DNA of 64,000 nt from Komarekiella atlantica HA4396-MV6 (GTDB taxonomy: Bacteria; Cyanobacteriota; Cyanobacteriia; Cyanobacteriales; Nostocaceae), in assembly GCA_019359395.1 (NCBI GenBank), contig JAHHHK010000002.1, forward strand, positions 248,001 to 312,000, written 5' to 3'. The notes below the pieces were generated by a model. The model was not told the origin of the DNA, did not search any database, and worked only from the letters and a program-made list of their open reading frames with translations. Shown in pieces: positions 63,092 to 64,000 of this stretch. How positions within the stretch are numbered: position 1 is the first letter of the stretch; each line of letters opens with the position of its first letter. Both the position numbers and the translations under genes were made by a program.

Positions 63092-63559
63092 TCACCGCAA
63101 AACTCGTATTGTTAAAGGATAACGATAATGCTCACCCTTGTAAGCTTTGATGGCGGCAAAAGTTACTAAAAATGATTGTAGCAGCATTACTAATAATATT
63201 AATGACATGAACATAATTAATAATCCATCTAAAGTTGTCTTTACTTCATTGACGGTACTATTGCTAGTTACTGCAATACCACAACTAGTTACCACTAAAA
63301 TTAATGATAAAATTATTACTAATAATGTATAAAAGGTTAGCGATATTTGAAAATTCAAAGATTCTTTACCTTGTAAATCAATCCAAGGATATTGTGCTTT
63401 TTTGAATCGCCAAATTAATAGTGGTGCTAAAAGATTTAGGGGCAGATATAAAGGTATACCGATATATACCAAAAAGAATAATAATAGCCATGCTAACAAA
63501 GCCGATATATGACACAACATTGCCAATATACGCATTTGTTGTTTAGGTTTTTCTCTCAT
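63092..63559 (-). CDS. DUF4870-type membrane protein
   Basis: 155 residues, four hydrophobic segments. Text such as MLCHISALLAWLLLFFLVYI, LLIWRFKKAQYPWIDLQGKE and SLNFQISLTFYTLLVIILSL is typical of DUF4870, related to Tic20-like proteins. Function unknown. It lies 240 bp upstream of the Hsp70-partner gene on the same strand and may belong to that unit. Confidence 0.85.
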   Translation of the reverse strand: MREKPKQQMRILAMLCHISALLAWLLLFFLVYIGIPLYLPLNLLAPLLIWRFKKAQYPWIDLQGKESLNFQISLTFYTLLVIILSLILVVTSCGIAVTSNSTVNEVKTTLDGLLIMFMSLILLVMLLQSFLVTFAAIKAYKGEHYRYPLTIRVLR

Positions 63560-63612
63560 GGCTTTTTATTTCAAAATTTAATATATGGGATAATTACTTA
63601 TTTTAACTATAT

Positions 63613-63818
63613 TTAAAATCTGAATATTTCTCGGTTATATTTTTCGGGAAGGGGTTCTATTTCCCAAGCTATGCCTTCTCCCGGTTCTAGAATAACTTCT
63701 ACGTAGAGTTGTTCTACAGTAGTTATCGCTACGTCTTCATTATTAAAAAAGCGCTGTAAATCTTCGGTGAGTAGTCTGAGTTTAAAATCACCAGGAATGG
63801 CTGCACTACAGCTATGTT
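63613..63818 (-). pseudogene. C-terminal fragment of a conserved cyanobacterial protein
   Basis: The minus-strand frame, without start, reads AAIPGDFKLRLLTEDLQRFF then VEVILEPGEGIAWEIEPLPE to TAA at 63613. A stop codon lies just upstream. It looks like the tail of a cyanobacterial family (possibly DUF1822) cut off by an insertion near 63820. Not functional as it stands. Confidence 0.45.
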
Positions 63819-63850
63819 ACGCAACTCAAAGCGCCAAATAATGCTTTAAA

Positions 63851-64000
63851 TTATTTTATAAGCCTATATTCTTCTACATGATCCTGATAAACAAACCAGG
63901 TTGATATAGGTTTACCACCTTCCCTAGGCTGAAGTTCTTTTTTGAAAGTCACTTTCCAGTGATTGCCACCATAATAATTCGGACTTTTAGGATCACTAGA
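63851..64000 (-). CDS. C-terminal end of a gene running off the right edge
   Basis: The minus-strand frame is open from the edge to TAA at 63851 (49 codons), reading SPNYYGGNHWKVTFKKELQP then STWFVYQDHVEEYRLIK. It looks coding. The family cannot be told from this piece. Confidence 0.5.
   Translation of the reverse strand, partial: SSDPKSPNYYGGNHWKVTFKKELQPREGGKPISTWFVYQDHVEEYRLIK

Noticed and set aside
1-64000. tRNA, rRNA or riboswitch genes
   Set aside because: I scanned intergenic regions by eye and recognised none; a covariance-model search would be decisive.

Overview
The window reads as chromosomal DNA of a filamentous, probably heterocyst-forming cyanobacterium (Nostoc/Anabaena-like; species not determined). 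Evidence: very frequent HIP1 sites (GCGATCGC), heptameric short tandem repeats and dispersed palindromes typical of Nostocales, and cyanobacterial families (helical carotenoid protein, CYP110-like P450, DUF4278, PAS/GAF hybrid kinase, STAND-WD40 protein, nonribosomal peptide synthetases). I see no rRNA, tRNA or CRISPR array.

Layout. 1-10.6 kb: two NRPS genes on the minus strand, C-A-NMT-PCP followed by docking-C-A-PCP-C-A, the second running off the left edge. By eye the A-domain codes suggest N-methyl-Phe, then Thr, then possibly Pro. Both genes carry many small repeats inside the reading frame. 10.7-14 kb: a scrapyard of transposase remnants (DDE transposase fragments, a 5'-truncated TnpB). 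14-29.8 kb: VOC protein, AbrB-family membrane protein, a 1692-residue multisensor hybrid kinase, a secreted tyrosinase, a tiny GG-leader peptide gene with an Asp-Arg repeat and a Cys cluster, a receiver protein left over from a second hybrid kinase, a rhomboid lacking its catalytic residues, an RTX lipase and a ZIP-like membrane protein. 29.9-33.5 kb: HTH-NB-ARC-WD40 regulator with 14 blades.

34-40 kb: a same-strand run of methyltransferase, intradiol catechol dioxygenase, secreted cytochrome c, DUF4278 protein, second tyrosinase and P450. This looks like a module for oxidising phenols or catechols and is one of the two best candidates for something undescribed. 40-44 kb: patatin-like protein, RecQ helicase and a membrane-anchored CARF-like protein resembling cyclic-oligoadenylate effectors but with no CRISPR locus in view; this is the second candidate.

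44.6-55 kb: symporter, Mn-catalase, cupin, Tat-type Gfo/Idh/MocA oxidoreductase, zinc alcohol dehydrogenase, small secreted protein, SRPBCC protein, DJ-1/ferritin-like fusion, DUF2267 and an acidic DUF6335-like protein. Together they look like an oxidative or desiccation stress island. 55-64 kb: helical carotenoid protein, nucleoside phosphorylase, small aspartic protease, secreted hypothetical protein, a second Gfo/Idh/MocA protein, an operon of an Hsp70-like ATPase with a membrane segment plus its membrane partner, a DUF4870 protein, and two fragments at the right edge.

At least two MITE-like families, a 51-bp perfect inverted repeat pair and several palindromic repeats are spread through the intergenic DNA, and some have become part of protein-coding sequence.
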